A stretch of 64,000 nucleotides of DNA, taken from NCBI RefSeq assembly GCF_016863195.1, contig NZ_BOOK01000041.1:60362-124361 (forward strand), written 5' to 3'. Numbering within the stretch: position 1 is the first letter of the stretch; each line of letters begins with the position of its first letter. A model generated the notes under the pieces. It was not told the DNA's origin, did no database searches, and saw only the letters and a program-made list of their open reading frames with translations. Below, piece by piece: positions 42,050 to 50,649 of the stretch. Position numbers and translations under genes: made by a program. Origin of the DNA: Paraplanobispora takensis. Its GTDB lineage: Bacteria; Actinomycetota; Actinomycetes; Streptosporangiales; Streptosporangiaceae.

Positions 42050-42192
42050 ACTATCCCGATCGACTCATATGTGACCTTTTATGGCACTTTGTCGGAATTC
42101 ATCGGCCAGTCTAGCAGCGGGGGCAAGCGGAAGGGATCAAGGTCCGGCGGTCGGGCGCACACACCGGGGCGTCGCACGACCGCCGCCGCGTC

Positions 42193-43185
42193 TCAGTACA
42201 TGGAGATGTGCGGGTGGTCGTAGTGGTTGGCGGTGACGCCGCCGCGGTCGGACATGAAGCGCCAGCCCGATCCGTGGTTGATGCGCTGGCGCCAGATCAC
42301 GTACTTCACGCCCAGCTTGCCCTTGTTCTTGAGCGCCCAGGCGGCGATCTCGTCGCCGAGCTTCATGTTGGCGGCCGTGGGCATCGCGCCGCCGGTGCTC
42401 ATCATGAAGTCGCAGGCGCGGCCGAGCGGGTGCTCGCCGCCGTCGTTGACCGGCCGGTAGCAGCCCACCGCGTACGGCAGGTTGAAGCGCCGCATGATGG
42501 CGTCGCGCATGTTCCTGGTCCGGTCGGTGATGTTGTCGGATCCGTTGGGCAGCTGCGGTAGCCAGCTGCCGTCGGAGCGGCGGCCCGAACCCAGCGGGAC
42601 GAGCTTGTCGAGCTTGCGCTTGATCTCCTCGATCAGGTCCTCGGCGTCCTCGCGCTGGCCCTCGACCTCGTCGGCCTCGTGGCGGATCTCCTCGGTGAGG
42701 TCGGCGGCCCGCTTGACGGCCTGCTTCCTGCGGTCGCGGCTCTGCGCGAAGCCCTCCAGGTAGGCGCTCTGCTGGGCGGTCAGCTGCTCCATCACCGCGG
42801 CGGCGCTCATGTCGCCCTCGCCGCCGCCGAACGGCAGCGCCGGCAGGCCGCCGGAGCTGCTCTGGTAGCGGAGCTGGACGATGGAGTCCACCTCCTGCTT
42901 GGCGGTGGCGTAGGTCTCCTCGGCCTTGCGCAGGTTCGTCTTGGCGACGCCCTCGGCCTTCTGCGCCTTGCGGAGGGACTCGCGCTTGGCCGCGTAGGCC
43001 TCGATGAGCTTGTCCACCCGCTTGTTGAGCTTGGACAGTTCCTTCCTGAGCTCGGCCTCGGTCGGCTTCGGGGCCGCGCTGCCCTCGGTGGGGACCCCGA
43101 GGGCGAATCCGAGCGCCGAGAGCAGGCAGACGGCTACGGCGACCCGGTGGTGGAACGTGGGGGACGCGGGGGACGCAGCCGCCAC
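42193..43185 (-). CDS. Secreted coiled-coil protein with M15-like C-terminal domain
   Basis: A 330-residue secreted protein: signal peptide (VAVAVCLLSALGFALG then VPTEGSAA), a long coiled coil of about residues 40-125 and 150-200 rich in Glu/Lys/Ala, then a C-terminal ~110-residue domain. The C-terminal segments GCYRPVNDGGEHPLGRACDF and HYDHPHISMY resemble the ARB_07466/VanY-like fold, with H, D and H as possible zinc ligands. This is the layout of NlpC- and RpfB-like wall hydrolase partners. The GTG start at 43185 follows AAGGAGAGGAGAG. A ydaO-type c-di-AMP riboswitch precedes it, tying it to wall and osmotic control. Confidence 0.8.
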   Translation of the reverse strand: MAAASPASPTFHHRVAVAVCLLSALGFALGVPTEGSAAPKPTEAELRKELSKLNKRVDKLIEAYAAKRESLRKAQKAEGVAKTNLRKAEETYATAKQEVDSIVQLRYQSSSGGLPALPFGGGEGDMSAAAVMEQLTAQQSAYLEGFAQSRDRRKQAVKRAADLTEEIRHEADEVEGQREDAEDLIEEIKRKLDKLVPLGSGRRSDGSWLPQLPNGSDNITDRTRNMRDAIMRRFNLPYAVGCYRPVNDGGEHPLGRACDFMMSTGGAMPTAANMKLGDEIAAWALKNKGKLGVKYVIWRQRINHGSGWRFMSDRGGVTANHYDHPHISMY

Positions 43186-43202
43186 GAACTCTCCTCTCCT
43201 TC

Positions 43203-43330
43203 AGCCGACCGGGTTAGCTGACGGGTTCGGACGGGAGGTCGTCCTTCCACATGCGTGGTTCACCCCAATTGCGGTGGTTCCCCGGTTCTTGGGCAAGGTG
43301 CCCAAGATTAGGCATATCAGCTGTTAAAGC
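43203..43330 (-). ncRNA. ydaO/yuaA-type cyclic di-AMP riboswitch
   Basis: Read on the minus strand, 43330 to 43203 carries the conserved ydaO blocks in order: a hairpin TTGGGCACCTTGCCCAA (about 43288-43304), CCGGGGAACC (43276-43285), TTGGGGTGAACC (43257-43268) and CCGTCAGCTAACCCGG (43209-43224). These are the purine-rich core and the GUCAGCUAAC segment known from actinomycete rpfA and NlpC gene leaders. It ends about 20 nt before the gene at 42193-43185. The family senses c-di-AMP and usually turns expression off when it binds. End points are approximate. Confidence 0.85.
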
Positions 43331-43397
43331 CGACGTGCTGAAGGATAGTAGTGGTAAACCTATGGTCATGCGACTTCAAGCCGATACAAAGCAGTGA

Positions 43398-44477
43398 TCA
43401 GCTTGTGACAACAGCGCGCAAAAGACGTGCTGCCTCCTCCGGCAGGACATCGTTCACGAATGCCCCCATAGCCGACTCCGAGCCGGCGAGGTACTTCAGC
43501 TTCTCCGGCGCCCGCCGGACGCTGAACACCTCCAGGTGCGTGTAGGCCAGGTCCCTGCCGGAGTTCACCGGCGCCTGGTGCCAGGCCGCGACGTACGGCA
43601 TCGGCACGCCGAACAGCCCGTCCAGGCGGCGCAGCACCTCGGTGTAGAGGGGGCCGAAGGCGCGGCGCTCCTCCGGCTCCAGCCCGCCGAGGTCGGGGAC
43701 CCGCCGGTGCGGATAGAGGTGCACCTCGAACGGCCAGCGGGCCGCGGCCGGGACGAACGCGGTCCAGTGCTCGTTGGCGGCGACCACCCGTACCCGCGCC
43801 TCCCGCTCGGCGGCCAGCACGTCGGCGAACAGGTTGCGCCCGGTCCGGTCGCGGTGGCGCCCGGCGGCCCCGAGGGTGAGCTTGGTGCGCGGCGTCACAT
43901 AGGGGTAGGCGTAGATCTGGCCGTGGGGATGGGCCAGCGTGATGCCGATCTCCGCCCCCCGGTTCTCGAAGCAGAAGACCTGCTCCACGCCGGGGATCGC
44001 CGACAGCTCCGCCGTACGGTCGATCCACGCCTCCATGACCAGCTCGACCTGCCCGGGGGAGAGCCGGGAGAAGGAGGAGTCGTGGTCGGAGGTGAAGCAG
44101 ACCACCTCGCAGCGCCCGATGCCCGCGCGGACCTCGCTCAGCCCGCCCGCCTGCTCGTAGTCGCCGATCTGGGCGGAGAAGGAGGGGAAGCGGTTCTCGA
44201 AGACGACCACGTCGTAGGAGGCCGAGGGGACCTCGGTGAGGTGGCCGGGGGAGGAGGGGCACAGCGGGCACTCGTCGGCGGGGGGCAGGAAGGTACGGCC
44301 CTGCCGGTGCCCGGCGATCGCGATCCACTCCTCGGTGAGGGGGTCGTAGCGCAGCTCGGAGGCGACCGGCCGGGCGGGCAGCTCCCGCGTGTCGACCGCG
44401 CCGCGGTCCGCGCCGTCGTTGCGGTCGAAATAGATCAGCTCCCGGCCGTCGGCCAGGTGGGTCAGGGTCCGCTTCAC
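43398..44477 (-). CDS. galT: Galactose-1-phosphate uridylyltransferase
   Basis: A 359-residue HIT-superfamily enzyme of the Leloir pathway, exchanging UMP between UDP-glucose and galactose-1-P. Motifs: DECPLCPSS zinc site near residue 68, NRFPSF near residue 94 and the active-site HPHGQIYAYPY (the His between Pro residues becomes uridylylated). C-terminal residues VPMPYVAAWHQAP complete the family. The GTG start at 44477 overlaps the stop of the DeoR-type regulator (GTGA), so the two genes are translationally coupled. No galE or galK is present in the window; in related genomes galK often follows. Confidence 0.95.
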   Translation of the reverse strand: MKRTLTHLADGRELIYFDRNDGADRGAVDTRELPARPVASELRYDPLTEEWIAIAGHRQGRTFLPPADECPLCPSSPGHLTEVPSASYDVVVFENRFPSFSAQIGDYEQAGGLSEVRAGIGRCEVVCFTSDHDSSFSRLSPGQVELVMEAWIDRTAELSAIPGVEQVFCFENRGAEIGITLAHPHGQIYAYPYVTPRTKLTLGAAGRHRDRTGRNLFADVLAAEREARVRVVAANEHWTAFVPAAARWPFEVHLYPHRRVPDLGGLEPEERRAFGPLYTEVLRRLDGLFGVPMPYVAAWHQAPVNSGRDLAYTHLEVFSVRRAPEKLKYLAGSESAMGAFVNDVLPEEAARLLRAVVTS

Positions 44478-45274
44478 TGCTCCGCCACCCGGCTCTCCGG
44501 CGCGCTCTCGGCGATGATGAGCTCTCCCGCCCGGGAGGAGAGCTCGTCGCGGGCCTCCTCCGGCAGGCCGGAGTCGCTGATGACGACGTGGGCCTCCTCC
44601 AGTCCGGCGATGGTGCTGATCCCGACCGTCCCCCACTTGCTGTGGTCGGCGGGCACCACCAGGCGGTGCGCCGAGGCGACCAGCTCGCGGTTGGTCTCGG
44701 CCTCCAGCAGGTTGGGGGTGGTGAACCCGGCCCTGACGCTCATCCCGTGCACGCCCAGGAAGAGCGTGTCGACGTGGAGCCCGCGGATCGCGGCCACGGC
44801 GACCGGGCCGACCAGGGCGTCGGAGGGGGTGCGCACGCCGCCGGTCAGCACGACCGTGCGGTCCGGACGGGGGGAGCGGTGGAAGACGTCGGCGATGCGG
44901 ATCGAGTTGGTGATGACGGTCAGCTCGGGCACGTCGGCGATGAGGTGGGCCAGCGTCCAGGTGGTGGTCCCGGCCGACAGGGCGATGGCGGTGCCGGGCC
45001 GGACGAGCGTGGCGGCCTGGCGGGCGATCGCCTCCTTCTCCGCCTGCTGGCGCACCGACTTGGCGGCGAAGCCGGGCTCCTCGGTCGAACCGGGACCGGC
45101 CGCCGTGGCGCCGCCGTGGACCTTCTCCAGCAGGCCGCGCTCGGCCAGGACCTCCAGGTCCCGGCGGATCGTCATGTCGGAGACGCCGAGGTCGCGCACG
45201 AGGTCGGCGACCCGTACACCCCCGTGGTTGCGCACCCGCTCGAGGATCGCCTGCTGCCGCTGTTGGGCCAGCAT
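44474..45274 (-). CDS. DeoR family regulator of the galT operon
   Basis: A 266-residue regulator. An N-terminal winged helix (residues 5-55: QQAILERVRNHGGVRVADLV, then VSDMTIRRDLEVLAERGL) precedes the DeoR C-terminal sugar-phosphate-sensing domain (residues ~75-235, with GTAIALSAGTTTWTLAHLI and LFLGVHGMS). It is coupled to galT by a 4-bp overlap and probably represses the operon until a galactose-derived phosphate accumulates. The ATG start at 45274 is preceded by AAGGAGTGGG. The dyad at 45318-45334 may be its operator. Confidence 0.92.
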   Translation of the reverse strand: MLAQQRQQAILERVRNHGGVRVADLVRDLGVSDMTIRRDLEVLAERGLLEKVHGGATAAGPGSTEEPGFAAKSVRQQAEKEAIARQAATLVRPGTAIALSAGTTTWTLAHLIADVPELTVITNSIRIADVFHRSPRPDRTVVLTGGVRTPSDALVGPVAVAAIRGLHVDTLFLGVHGMSVRAGFTTPNLLEAETNRELVASAHRLVVPADHSKWGTVGISTIAGLEEAHVVISDSGLPEEARDELSSRAGELIIAESAPESRVAEQ

Positions 45275-45317
45275 CCACCCACTCCTTAATCAAACATCTT
45301 CCTCCAAATTACCACAA

Positions 45318-45334
45318 ACGACTCCAAGAGTCGT
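45318..45334. promoter_or_regulatory. Perfect dyad between the HD gene and the deoR-type gene
   Basis: ACGACTC (45318-45324), CAA and GAGTCGT (45328-45334). It lies 44 bp upstream of the regulator start and 24 bp after the HD-domain gene stop. It can be a DeoR operator or the terminator of the HD gene (on the minus strand the stem is followed by TTTGTGG). Confidence 0.45.
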
Positions 45335-45357
45335 GTTGGATTGTGCGGAATAATCCC

Positions 45358-45954
45358 TCACAACCAGTCAAGCTCCGCGTGAAGGTTGCGCCGGGCCGCC
45401 TCCTCCAGCCCGGCCACCCGGAAGATCGCGGGCAGGTCGAGCAGCGAGCGCAGCACCGCGGCGCGGCCGGTGCGGAAGGCCTCGTCGGGTACGAAGGCGT
45501 ACTCCTCGCGCACGGCCGCCGTGTAGGCGGCGTAGACCTCCGGCGGCGAGGCCAGGATCGCCAGGTCCGCGTCCGACAGCACGGCGCCGTCGGCGTCGCC
45601 GGGCTCGGGGTCATGGGTGATCGTGAGCCTGACCAGCCGGGCCACCGTGGCCACCGCCTCCGGGTCCAGGCCCAGCTCGGGCAGGGCCCGCTCGGCCAGC
45701 CGCGCGCTGCGCTCCTCGTTGTCGCCGCGCCGCGGGTCGTAGACCGCGTCGTGGAACCAGGCGGCGAGCCGTACGAGGCCGGGGTTGCCGGCGTGCCCGG
45801 CCAGGGCGTCGACGTGGTCGAGCACCGCCTCCAGGTGGGCGGTCGTGTGGTATCTGCGGTGCGGTTCGCCGTACCGGGCGATCAGGTCCAGTCCCAGACG
45901 GTCGGCCTCCGGACCGGCCAGTTCCCGCCAGCGGTCCAGCAACTGTGAGCTCAT
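45358..45954 (-). CDS. HD-domain phosphohydrolase-like protein
   Basis: A 198-residue helical protein with HD-superfamily metal-binding residues: YHTTAHLEAVLDHVD gives the first His, WFHDAVYDPRRGDNEERSA the central His-Asp pair and ITHDPE a further His-Asp pair. It resembles the predicted metal-dependent HD phosphohydrolases found alone in many bacteria (COG4339-like). A nucleotide or phosphate ester is a likely substrate, but none can be named. The ATG start at 45954 lies 98 bp from the divergent bL37 gene. Length is usual for the family. Confidence 0.88.
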   Translation of the reverse strand: MSSQLLDRWRELAGPEADRLGLDLIARYGEPHRRYHTTAHLEAVLDHVDALAGHAGNPGLVRLAAWFHDAVYDPRRGDNEERSARLAERALPELGLDPEAVATVARLVRLTITHDPEPGDADGAVLSDADLAILASPPEVYAAYTAAVREEYAFVPDEAFRTGRAAVLRSLLDLPAIFRVAGLEEAARRNLHAELDWL

Positions 45955-46052
45955 GGCGGGAGCTTAGGGTCTCTCCTGCTTTGGGCCTTGTACGGCATGC
46001 CTCCCGGGAGGACGGTGGAGACCTGATCCCCGCGGACGAGAGGCGGCCGAGA

Positions 46053-46130
46053 ATGGCGAGACGAGCACGCAAGGCCCGGGGCCGCAAGAAGAAGAGGGCC
46101 AACCACGGCAAGCGCCCCACGGCCCGCTGA
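46053..46130 (+). CDS. Ribosomal protein bL37 (25 residues)
   Basis: The ATG at 46053 begins a 25-codon gene: MARRARKARGRKKKRANHGK then RPTAR and TGA. The pattern MA+RGRKKR...ANHGKRP matches bL37, the tiny actinobacterial large-subunit protein first seen in mycobacterial ribosome structures. About half the residues are Arg or Lys, as for an rRNA-binding protein. GAGAGG upstream (about 46038-46043) is the probable ribosome-binding site. It is too short for usual gene callers and may be unannotated. It lies alone between two minus-strand genes, with an Arg/Lys-rich upstream extension in frame that is not needed. Confidence 0.8.
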   Translation: MARRARKARGRKKKRANHGKRPTAR

Positions 46131-46142
46131 GGCTGCTGAGGC

Positions 46143-46712
46143 TCAGGTGCGGCGGCCCCAGGAGGCCAGGAGCCTGGTCTGGGGGTCGGGGTCGGGAGGC
46201 AGCGGCTGCTGCTCCCCGATGACCCCCGCCTGGCGATAGCCGTCCTCGGCCCCGGCGAACCAGTCGGCGCAGGTCTCGACCAGCTCGGGATCGAGCCGGT
46301 CGTCCGCGCCGATCGCGCGGGCCAGGTCCCAGGTGTGGATCAGGGCGTCGGCGAACAGCTCGGTGATGTACTCCTCGCCCGGCACGTCGCCGAAGGACAG
46401 GTGGGTGACGCAGGTCAGGGAACCTTCGGCGCTCGCCGCGTGCACGGCGGCCGAGGCCGCGGCGTCGAAGGCCTTGCGGGGGTCGTCGCCGAGCAGATCG
46501 CCGTCGTAGGTGTCGCCGAGCTCGGCGACGGTGCGTCCGGCCAGGAGTTCGGGGACCCAGAGGCTCTCGCCCACCACGTGGTTGACCAGGGCGTGGACGT
46601 CCCAGTCCACGCACGGCGTCGCGTTCTCCCACTGTTCCGGTGCGATCCGGTGGACGAGAGCGCCGAAATCGTCCAGCGCGCGGCGGTAGGCCTCGCGGAT
46701 GTCGATGATCAT
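46143..46712 (-). CDS. TIGR03086-type MDMPI-fold protein
   Basis: A 189-residue protein of the maleylpyruvate-isomerase/DinB-like fold. The motif WDVHALVNHVVGESLWV (about residues 38-54) supplies the first His, and ELFADALIHTWDLARAIGAD (about residues 120-139) the H-x-x-D ligands. Family members are thought to be mycothiol-dependent enzymes; the reaction is unknown. The ATG at 46712 was preferred because GGGAGGG lies 5 nt upstream and the family begins there; a longer frame adds 48 residues of random composition. It is the second MDMPI-type protein in the window, after the sigma-linked one at 15166. Confidence 0.88.
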   Translation of the reverse strand: MIIDIREAYRRALDDFGALVHRIAPEQWENATPCVDWDVHALVNHVVGESLWVPELLAGRTVAELGDTYDGDLLGDDPRKAFDAAASAAVHAASAEGSLTCVTHLSFGDVPGEEYITELFADALIHTWDLARAIGADDRLDPELVETCADWFAGAEDGYRQAGVIGEQQPLPPDPDPQTRLLASWGRRT

Positions 46713-46852
46713 CGTGCCCTCCCGAGTCGTCAATCCGACCGTAACCTCTGGGCGGCCAGTAGTCAGCGCACTCGTTGGACATGACCGGTCGGCGCGCGCC
46801 GTACGTGACGCCCGCCTCGGGTCCGCCGGCGTCGCGGACGCGGCGGGAGGGG

Positions 46853-48577
46853 TCACGGCAGGTTCAGCTCAACCCAGATGATCTTTCCTTCGGCGATCGG
46901 GCGGAAGCCCCAGCGCCGGGCGACCCGGTTGACGAGCCGCAGCCCCCGGCCGCCGTCGTCGGCGCCGGAGGTCTGGCGGATGACCGGCGCCACGGGGGAG
47001 ACGTCGGCGACCTCGCACACCAGCGTGGGCCCGCGCAGCAGCCGTACCCCGATCGGGCCCTCCCCGGCGTGCCGGACCGCGTTGGTGACCAGCTCGCTGA
47101 CCATGAGCTCGGTGGTGTCGGCGAGCGAGCGCAGGTTCCAGCCGCAGAGCGTGGCGCGGGCGAAGCGGCGGGCGTCGGCCGCCGACCCGCTCTCCGGGGG
47201 GAGGGTGATCTCGGCGACCTCCTCGGAGGACAGCTCTCTGACCCGGGCCAGCAGGAGCGCGATGTCGTCGCGCTCGTGTCCCGGGCGCTGCGCGCCGATC
47301 GTGCGGTCGCAGACCTCCTCGAGATCCTCGGTGCTCTCGGCGAGCAGGCGGCGCAGCTCGCCGATGCCCTCGTCGATGTCGCGGTCGCGGCTCTCCACCA
47401 GCCCGTCGGTGTACAGCGCGAGGACGGCGCCGGGCGGCAGGACGGTCTCGACCGTCTCGGCCGGGGCGTCGCCGATGCCCAGGGGGAGGCCGGAGGGCAG
47501 CTCGACCACCTCGGTCCCGCCGTCGGACCGCACGATGATCGGCGGCACGTGCCCCGCCCTGGCGAGGGAGCACAGCCGGGTGACGGGATCGTAGGTGGCG
47601 TAGACGCAGGTGGCGATCTGGGCGGAGTCCAGATCCTGGCTCATCCGGTTGAGCCGGAACAGCACCTCCCCCGGGCTCAGGTCCAGGCCGGCGAGCGTGC
47701 GGGCTGCGGTGCGGAGCTGACCCATCGTGGCGGCGGCCCTGATGCCGTGCCCCATCACGTCGCCGACCACCAGGGCGACCCGGCAGCCCGGCAGCGGGAT
47801 CACGTCGTACCAGTCGCCGCCGACGCCCGCCAGATCGCTGGCCGGCAGATAGCGCGAGGCGATCGACAGACCGAGCGGCCGGTAGAGGTCGGCGGGCAGC
47901 AGACTGCTCTGCAGGGTCAGCGCGGTACGGCGCTCGCGGCCGTAGAGCCGCGCGTTGTCCAGGCAGACGGCGGTCCTGGCCGCGAGGTCCTCGCCGAGCG
48001 TCACGTCCTGCTCGTCGAAGGGGGCGCTCTGCGGGGTGCGGGTGAAGACGACGAAGCCCAGAACCTGGCCGCGCGCCTTCAGCGGGACCACGAGGAACGA
48101 GCTGTCCTGCAGTACGCGGGCCACCGAGTCGCGCTTCCAGAACCGCCCGATCCTGGCGGCGGTCCGGGCGTCCAGCCGGGGGTACAGGATCGAGGTGCCG
48201 GTCGCCATGCAGGTGGCGTAGGGCGTCCAGGCCTCGTAGACGACGATCTCGTCCACCGGGAAGGCCTCGGCGTACTGCCCGGGCGAGGGGGCCGCCACGC
48301 CGACCGCGATGCGCCGCACCAGGGCCGAGCCGTCGGTGGTGCGGTGCGGGAACTCGCCCTCGGTGACGATCCGGTCCTGCACCAGGATGCCCGCCGCGTC
48401 GGCGAAGCGCGGCACGCACACCTCCATCAGCTCCCGGCCCGTCTCGAACAGGTCCAGGGTGCTGCCGATCCGGGTGCTCGCCGCGTTCAGCAGGGAGAGC
48501 CGCTCGTGCAGCGAGGCGGGGCTGCCGACCCGCGGCTCGCCCGCCCCCGGTGACGTGGTCACGAAACGACGGTTCAT
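46853..48577 (-). CDS. GAF-PP2C-ATPase signalling protein
   Basis: A 574-residue regulator with three parts. A GAF domain covers about residues 25-205 (LNAASTRIGSTLDLFETGRE to TPQSAPFDEQDVTLGEDLAA). A SpoIIE/PP2C phosphatase covers about residues 230-440 (GGDWYDVIPL, LVVGDVMGHGIRAA, LALYTDGLVESR, ERDDIALLLAR). A C-terminal HATPase_c domain of RsbW type follows (ELMVSELVTNAVRHAGEGPI, DDGGRGLRLVNRVARRWGF). It combines a phosphatase and an anti-sigma-like kinase in one chain, a common Streptomyces and Streptosporangium design controlling sigma-B-like factors. The ATG overlaps the stop of the upstream oxidoreductase gene (ATGA). Confidence 0.92.
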   Translation of the reverse strand: MNRRFVTTSPGAGEPRVGSPASLHERLSLLNAASTRIGSTLDLFETGRELMEVCVPRFADAAGILVQDRIVTEGEFPHRTTDGSALVRRIAVGVAAPSPGQYAEAFPVDEIVVYEAWTPYATCMATGTSILYPRLDARTAARIGRFWKRDSVARVLQDSSFLVVPLKARGQVLGFVVFTRTPQSAPFDEQDVTLGEDLAARTAVCLDNARLYGRERRTALTLQSSLLPADLYRPLGLSIASRYLPASDLAGVGGDWYDVIPLPGCRVALVVGDVMGHGIRAAATMGQLRTAARTLAGLDLSPGEVLFRLNRMSQDLDSAQIATCVYATYDPVTRLCSLARAGHVPPIIVRSDGGTEVVELPSGLPLGIGDAPAETVETVLPPGAVLALYTDGLVESRDRDIDEGIGELRRLLAESTEDLEEVCDRTIGAQRPGHERDDIALLLARVRELSSEEVAEITLPPESGSAADARRFARATLCGWNLRSLADTTELMVSELVTNAVRHAGEGPIGVRLLRGPTLVCEVADVSPVAPVIRQTSGADDGGRGLRLVNRVARRWGFRPIAEGKIIWVELNLP

Positions 48578-50157
48578 TCGTCCCACCGGGGAGCGGGCAC
48601 CGGCGTCCACCACGGGGTGATCCCGAGGTCCTCGGCGATGGCGTTCGCGCCGTTGTAGCCGGGGGCCGCGGAGACCGAGCCGCCGGGGTGGCTGCTGGCG
48701 CCGCACAGGTAGAGGCCGGTGACGGGGGTGCGGTAGCGGCCCAGTTCGGGGACGGGCCGGTTGCCGCCCAGCTGGGCGGGCTCGTAGGCGCCGACGTGGT
48801 GGCTGCCGCGCACCATGTTGACGCAGTGCCGCTCGATGTCGAGGGGGGAGAAGACGCTCTTGCCCAGTACGGCGCCCGCCAGGTTCGGCGCGTACTCCGC
48901 CCACTCGGCCAGCAGCCGCTCGCCGATCTCCTCGCGCCGCGCGTCCCAGGTGGCCGCGTCGCCGTCGAGGTCGTAGGGGGCCCACGGCCACCAGAACGCC
49001 ACGTGTTTGCCGGCCGGCGCGTAGGAGGGGTCGAACAGCGTGGGGCAGGCCCCGTTGCCCGCCAGGCGGTCCGGCAGCCGGTCCTGGTGGATCCGGTCGA
49101 AGGTACGGCCCAGCTGTTCGCTGTCGTCGGCGCCGAGCACGAACAGGAAGGCCCGGTCCACGTCCGGCTCGAACGCGGCGGCCCGGTAGCGCGGCGCCTC
49201 GTCCAGCGCCAGGTGCAGGGAGACCAGGCTGTGCCCGGCCCACCGGTAGGCCGCGACCTTGGCGGCGATCTCGGCGCCGAAGACGTCGGGGCCCGCCAGC
49301 CGTACCGTCTGGGGGGCGTCCACCGCGCTGGCCACGAAACGGCGGGCGGTCAGCACGCCTCCGCCGGCCAGCCCGACCCCGGTGGCCCGGCCGTCGCCGA
49401 CCAGGATCCGCTCGACGTGCCGGCCGGTGATCACCGTGCCGCCGTACTCCTCGATCACCCGGCGCAGCGCCAGCGCCACGTTCGCCGCGCCGCCCACGGG
49501 CAGGCCGAGCCTGGCGACGCGCGACAGGAGCCGGGGGAAGAAGCCTCCGGTGCCGGGGACGTTCTCGATGGAGATCGCATGCAGGAAGGACTTGAACAGC
49601 ACCCTGACCTGGTCGCTCTCGAAGTTCCTGTCGACGGCCTCGTAGATGGACAGCGGGACGTAGCTGAGCAGGTCGCGGCCGAGGTCGCCCTTGAGCCGCT
49701 CGGCCAGGACGGGGGGAGGCAGCGGCCTGGAGTACAGGAAGCCGTTCATCAGCCCCCGGGCCGCCTCGGCGTAGCGCTCGTGGAGCTCCAGCCAGCGCTC
49801 GGCGTCCGCGGCGGAGAAGCGGGCGAAGGACTCGGCGGTGCGTTTGGGGTCGGTGTAGACGGTGATCGCCCGGCCGTCCCTGAACAGGGTGGCGTGCTGG
49901 ACCTCGGGATAGACGTAGCGCAGGCCGTGGCGATGCAGCGCGAGGTCGGCGGGGACCGGCCCCTCCTCCAGGAAGTGGTAGTTGCTGTGGGTGTTGTGCC
50001 GGAAGCCCGGGAGGGTGAGCTCCCGGGTGGCGCAGCCGCCGCCCGCCACGTCGTTGCGTTCGACCACCGCGACGGACAGCCCGGCCCTGGCGAGATAGGC
50101 GGCGCAGGTGAGCCCGTTGTGCCCTCCGCCGATGACGATGCCGTCGAACTCGGTCAC
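48574..50157 (-). CDS. Phytoene-dehydrogenase-like FAD oxidoreductase
   Basis: A 527-residue flavoprotein of the phytoene desaturase/CrtI-like amine-oxidase superfamily. The N-terminal Rossmann motif is IVIGGGHNGLTCAAYLARAG (residues 6-25) followed by VVERNDVAGG. The FAD-binding C-terminal motif is GLYLCGASSHPGGSVSAAPGYNGAN (two blocks, about residues 480-505). The centre holds RRFVASAVDAPQTVRL. It probably oxidises or isomerises a polyprenyl or related lipid; no carotenoid genes are near, so the substrate is open. The start is GTG at 50157. It is coupled by 4 bp to the GAF-PP2C gene, an odd pairing of metabolism and signalling. Confidence 0.9.
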   Translation of the reverse strand: MTEFDGIVIGGGHNGLTCAAYLARAGLSVAVVERNDVAGGGCATRELTLPGFRHNTHSNYHFLEEGPVPADLALHRHGLRYVYPEVQHATLFRDGRAITVYTDPKRTAESFARFSAADAERWLELHERYAEAARGLMNGFLYSRPLPPPVLAERLKGDLGRDLLSYVPLSIYEAVDRNFESDQVRVLFKSFLHAISIENVPGTGGFFPRLLSRVARLGLPVGGAANVALALRRVIEEYGGTVITGRHVERILVGDGRATGVGLAGGGVLTARRFVASAVDAPQTVRLAGPDVFGAEIAAKVAAYRWAGHSLVSLHLALDEAPRYRAAAFEPDVDRAFLFVLGADDSEQLGRTFDRIHQDRLPDRLAGNGACPTLFDPSYAPAGKHVAFWWPWAPYDLDGDAATWDARREEIGERLLAEWAEYAPNLAGAVLGKSVFSPLDIERHCVNMVRGSHHVGAYEPAQLGGNRPVPELGRYRTPVTGLYLCGASSHPGGSVSAAPGYNGANAIAEDLGITPWWTPVPAPRWDE

Positions 50158-50649
50158 GGTCTTCTCCGCTCGCCTTGACTACGGCTCTGAGTAGAGCGTA
50201 AAGAACGATCTACATTCAGGGGTCCTGTTCGCTGGAGAAGCCGCTGTATTTCCTGATTTTTCCGGGGCTCCCCGAGCGCCAGAGAGGTTGACTAACGGGT
50301 ACGCGCGCTTGTCAGATGCGGGTGGGTCGCCCGGCGGGTCGGGGCGGATCGGAAAGGGGGGACCCGGGCGGCGACGCGGGCGCCGGGGTCCGGCGCGCGG
50401 CGTCCGGCCGCGGGTCGGCGTGCGGGTCTGAGCGGACACGGTTCGCCTCCGGGGGGATTGAGCGCTCACGGTGTCTCGGTGCTCTCAGTATCCGATGCAT
50501 TACCCCGCGTAGTCCACCCTTGGAAGGCTTGCCCTTTTGCCCGTTTGTGCTGTCCTTCTCGCGGGCCCCTTGCGGACGCGGGAACCGGCGGGATCGGGTG
50601 CCGGTTCCCGCTGGTGGCGAACGGCTCGCGGATGCGACGGCGGCCGGGC
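50158..50649. other. Long non-coding interval
   Basis: About 490 bp between two minus-strand genes. No frame has a domain or good ribosome-binding site. Visible elements are TGAGCGCTCA (50459-50468), a related TGAGCGGACAC at 50429-50439, and an AT-richer block GAGTAGAGCGTAAAGAACGA (about 50191-50210) that should hold the oxidoreductase promoter. The MerR gene's terminator has not been located here. Confidence 0.35.

Noticed and set aside
50179..50469. 96-codon minus-strand frame in the gap upstream of the oxidoreductase
   Set aside because: Arg/Pro/Ser/Thr low-complexity translation typical of non-coding GC-rich DNA; no ribosome-binding site.
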